Positions 5,955 to 6,015 of a stretch of 6,015 nt of DNA are shown in pieces (position 1 is the first letter of the stretch; every line of letters begins with the position of its first letter). The DNA comes from JAWXCH01 sp034440595 (lineage in GTDB: Bacteria > Planctomycetota > Planctomycetia > Pirellulales > JALHPA01), in assembly GCA_034440595.1 (NCBI GenBank), contig JAWXCH010000039.1, forward strand, positions 1 through 6,015. The letters run 5' to 3'. The notes under the pieces were generated by a model. That model did no database searches and was not told the origin of the DNA. It saw nothing but the letters and a program-made list of their open reading frames with translations. Position numbers and translations under genes: made by a program.

Positions 5955-6015
5955 CTAAGCCACCCGATTCATCAACGGCTCCCCCGCCGCCAGCCGCCGC
6001 ACATTCTCCGCCGCC
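5955..6015 (-). CDS. 2-hydroxyacid dehydrogenase-like protein, C-terminal end only
   Basis: Read on the minus strand, the last 19 codons encode AAENVRRLAAGEPLMNRVA before TAG (complement of 5955-5957). An ENVRRLAAGEPL-type ending is characteristic of NAD(P)-dependent D-2-hydroxyacid dehydrogenases (the glyoxylate/hydroxypyruvate reductase and phosphoglycerate dehydrogenase group), where the final helix packs against the catalytic domain. The rest lies beyond the window, so substrate and exact subfamily cannot be told. It converges on the helicase remnant with 25 nt between stops and no clear terminator hairpin. Being a metabolic gene, it probably marks the chromosomal edge of the accessory region. 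Confidence 0.6.
   Translation of the reverse strand, partial: AAENVRRLAAGEPLMNRVA

Noticed and set aside
5722..5958. Open frame of 78 codons covering the helicase remnant
   Set aside because: It is in the wrong frame for the motif VI homology, has low-complexity Arg/Gly content and overlaps the real third cassette gene; it is a shadow of the remnant.
1..6015. CRISPR array, tRNA, transposase or insertion-sequence ends
   Set aside because: I saw no regularly spaced repeats, tRNA-like fold, transposase motifs or paired terminal inverted repeats; the only notable repeat is the mod 3' tip.

Overview
The window looks like part of a defence island from a fairly GC-rich proteobacterium. Burkholderiales- or Xanthomonadales-like codon use is my guess, at low confidence. 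It is a mosaic. The first ~290 nt are rich in G/T-ending codons (GGG, GTG, TTG, CGG). About 290-3535 is more AT-rich and codon-relaxed; three 60-nt lines I counted between 420 and 3120 are 43-52% GC. About 3545-5930 is GC-rich again; two lines I counted are 62-67%.

Layout: (1) 2-2308 (+), a DNA adenine methyltransferase of the large type III Mod-like beta class, cut by the window start so that the first visible residues are motif IV DPPY. (2) 2354-3535 (+), a nuclease-like protein with a C-terminal DUF3883 (PD-(D/E)xK type) domain, the likely restriction partner. (3) 3543-3854 (+), the N-terminal RelE/ParE-like domain of a UvrD-type helicase, cut off at its end; its frame stays open to 3986. 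(4) 3855-4094, a scar containing the last ~22 codons of a second mod gene (4012-4080). (5) 4095-5753 (+), three tightly overlapping genes: a TIGR04255-family protein, a small 'DWDGxGA' hypothetical and a third hypothetical. (6) 5750-5929 (+), the last ~55 codons of a UvrD-type helicase including motif VI. (7) 5955-6015 (-), the 3' end of a convergent 2-hydroxyacid dehydrogenase-like gene, probably the host flank of the island.

Interpretation: the pieces are interleaved. A resident mod gene appears to be represented by its 5' part (1-~290) and its 3' tip (4012-4080), with a foreign segment between them carrying a new target-recognition region, a new C-terminus, the DUF3883 nuclease and a helicase start. 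The helicase start and end flank the scar plus the three-gene cassette. The methyltransferase and DUF3883 protein plausibly act together as a restriction-modification pair. The three overlapping genes behave as one translational unit of unknown function and are the best candidate for an undescribed accessory or defence module. No RNA gene, CRISPR array, transposase or convincing terminator was seen.
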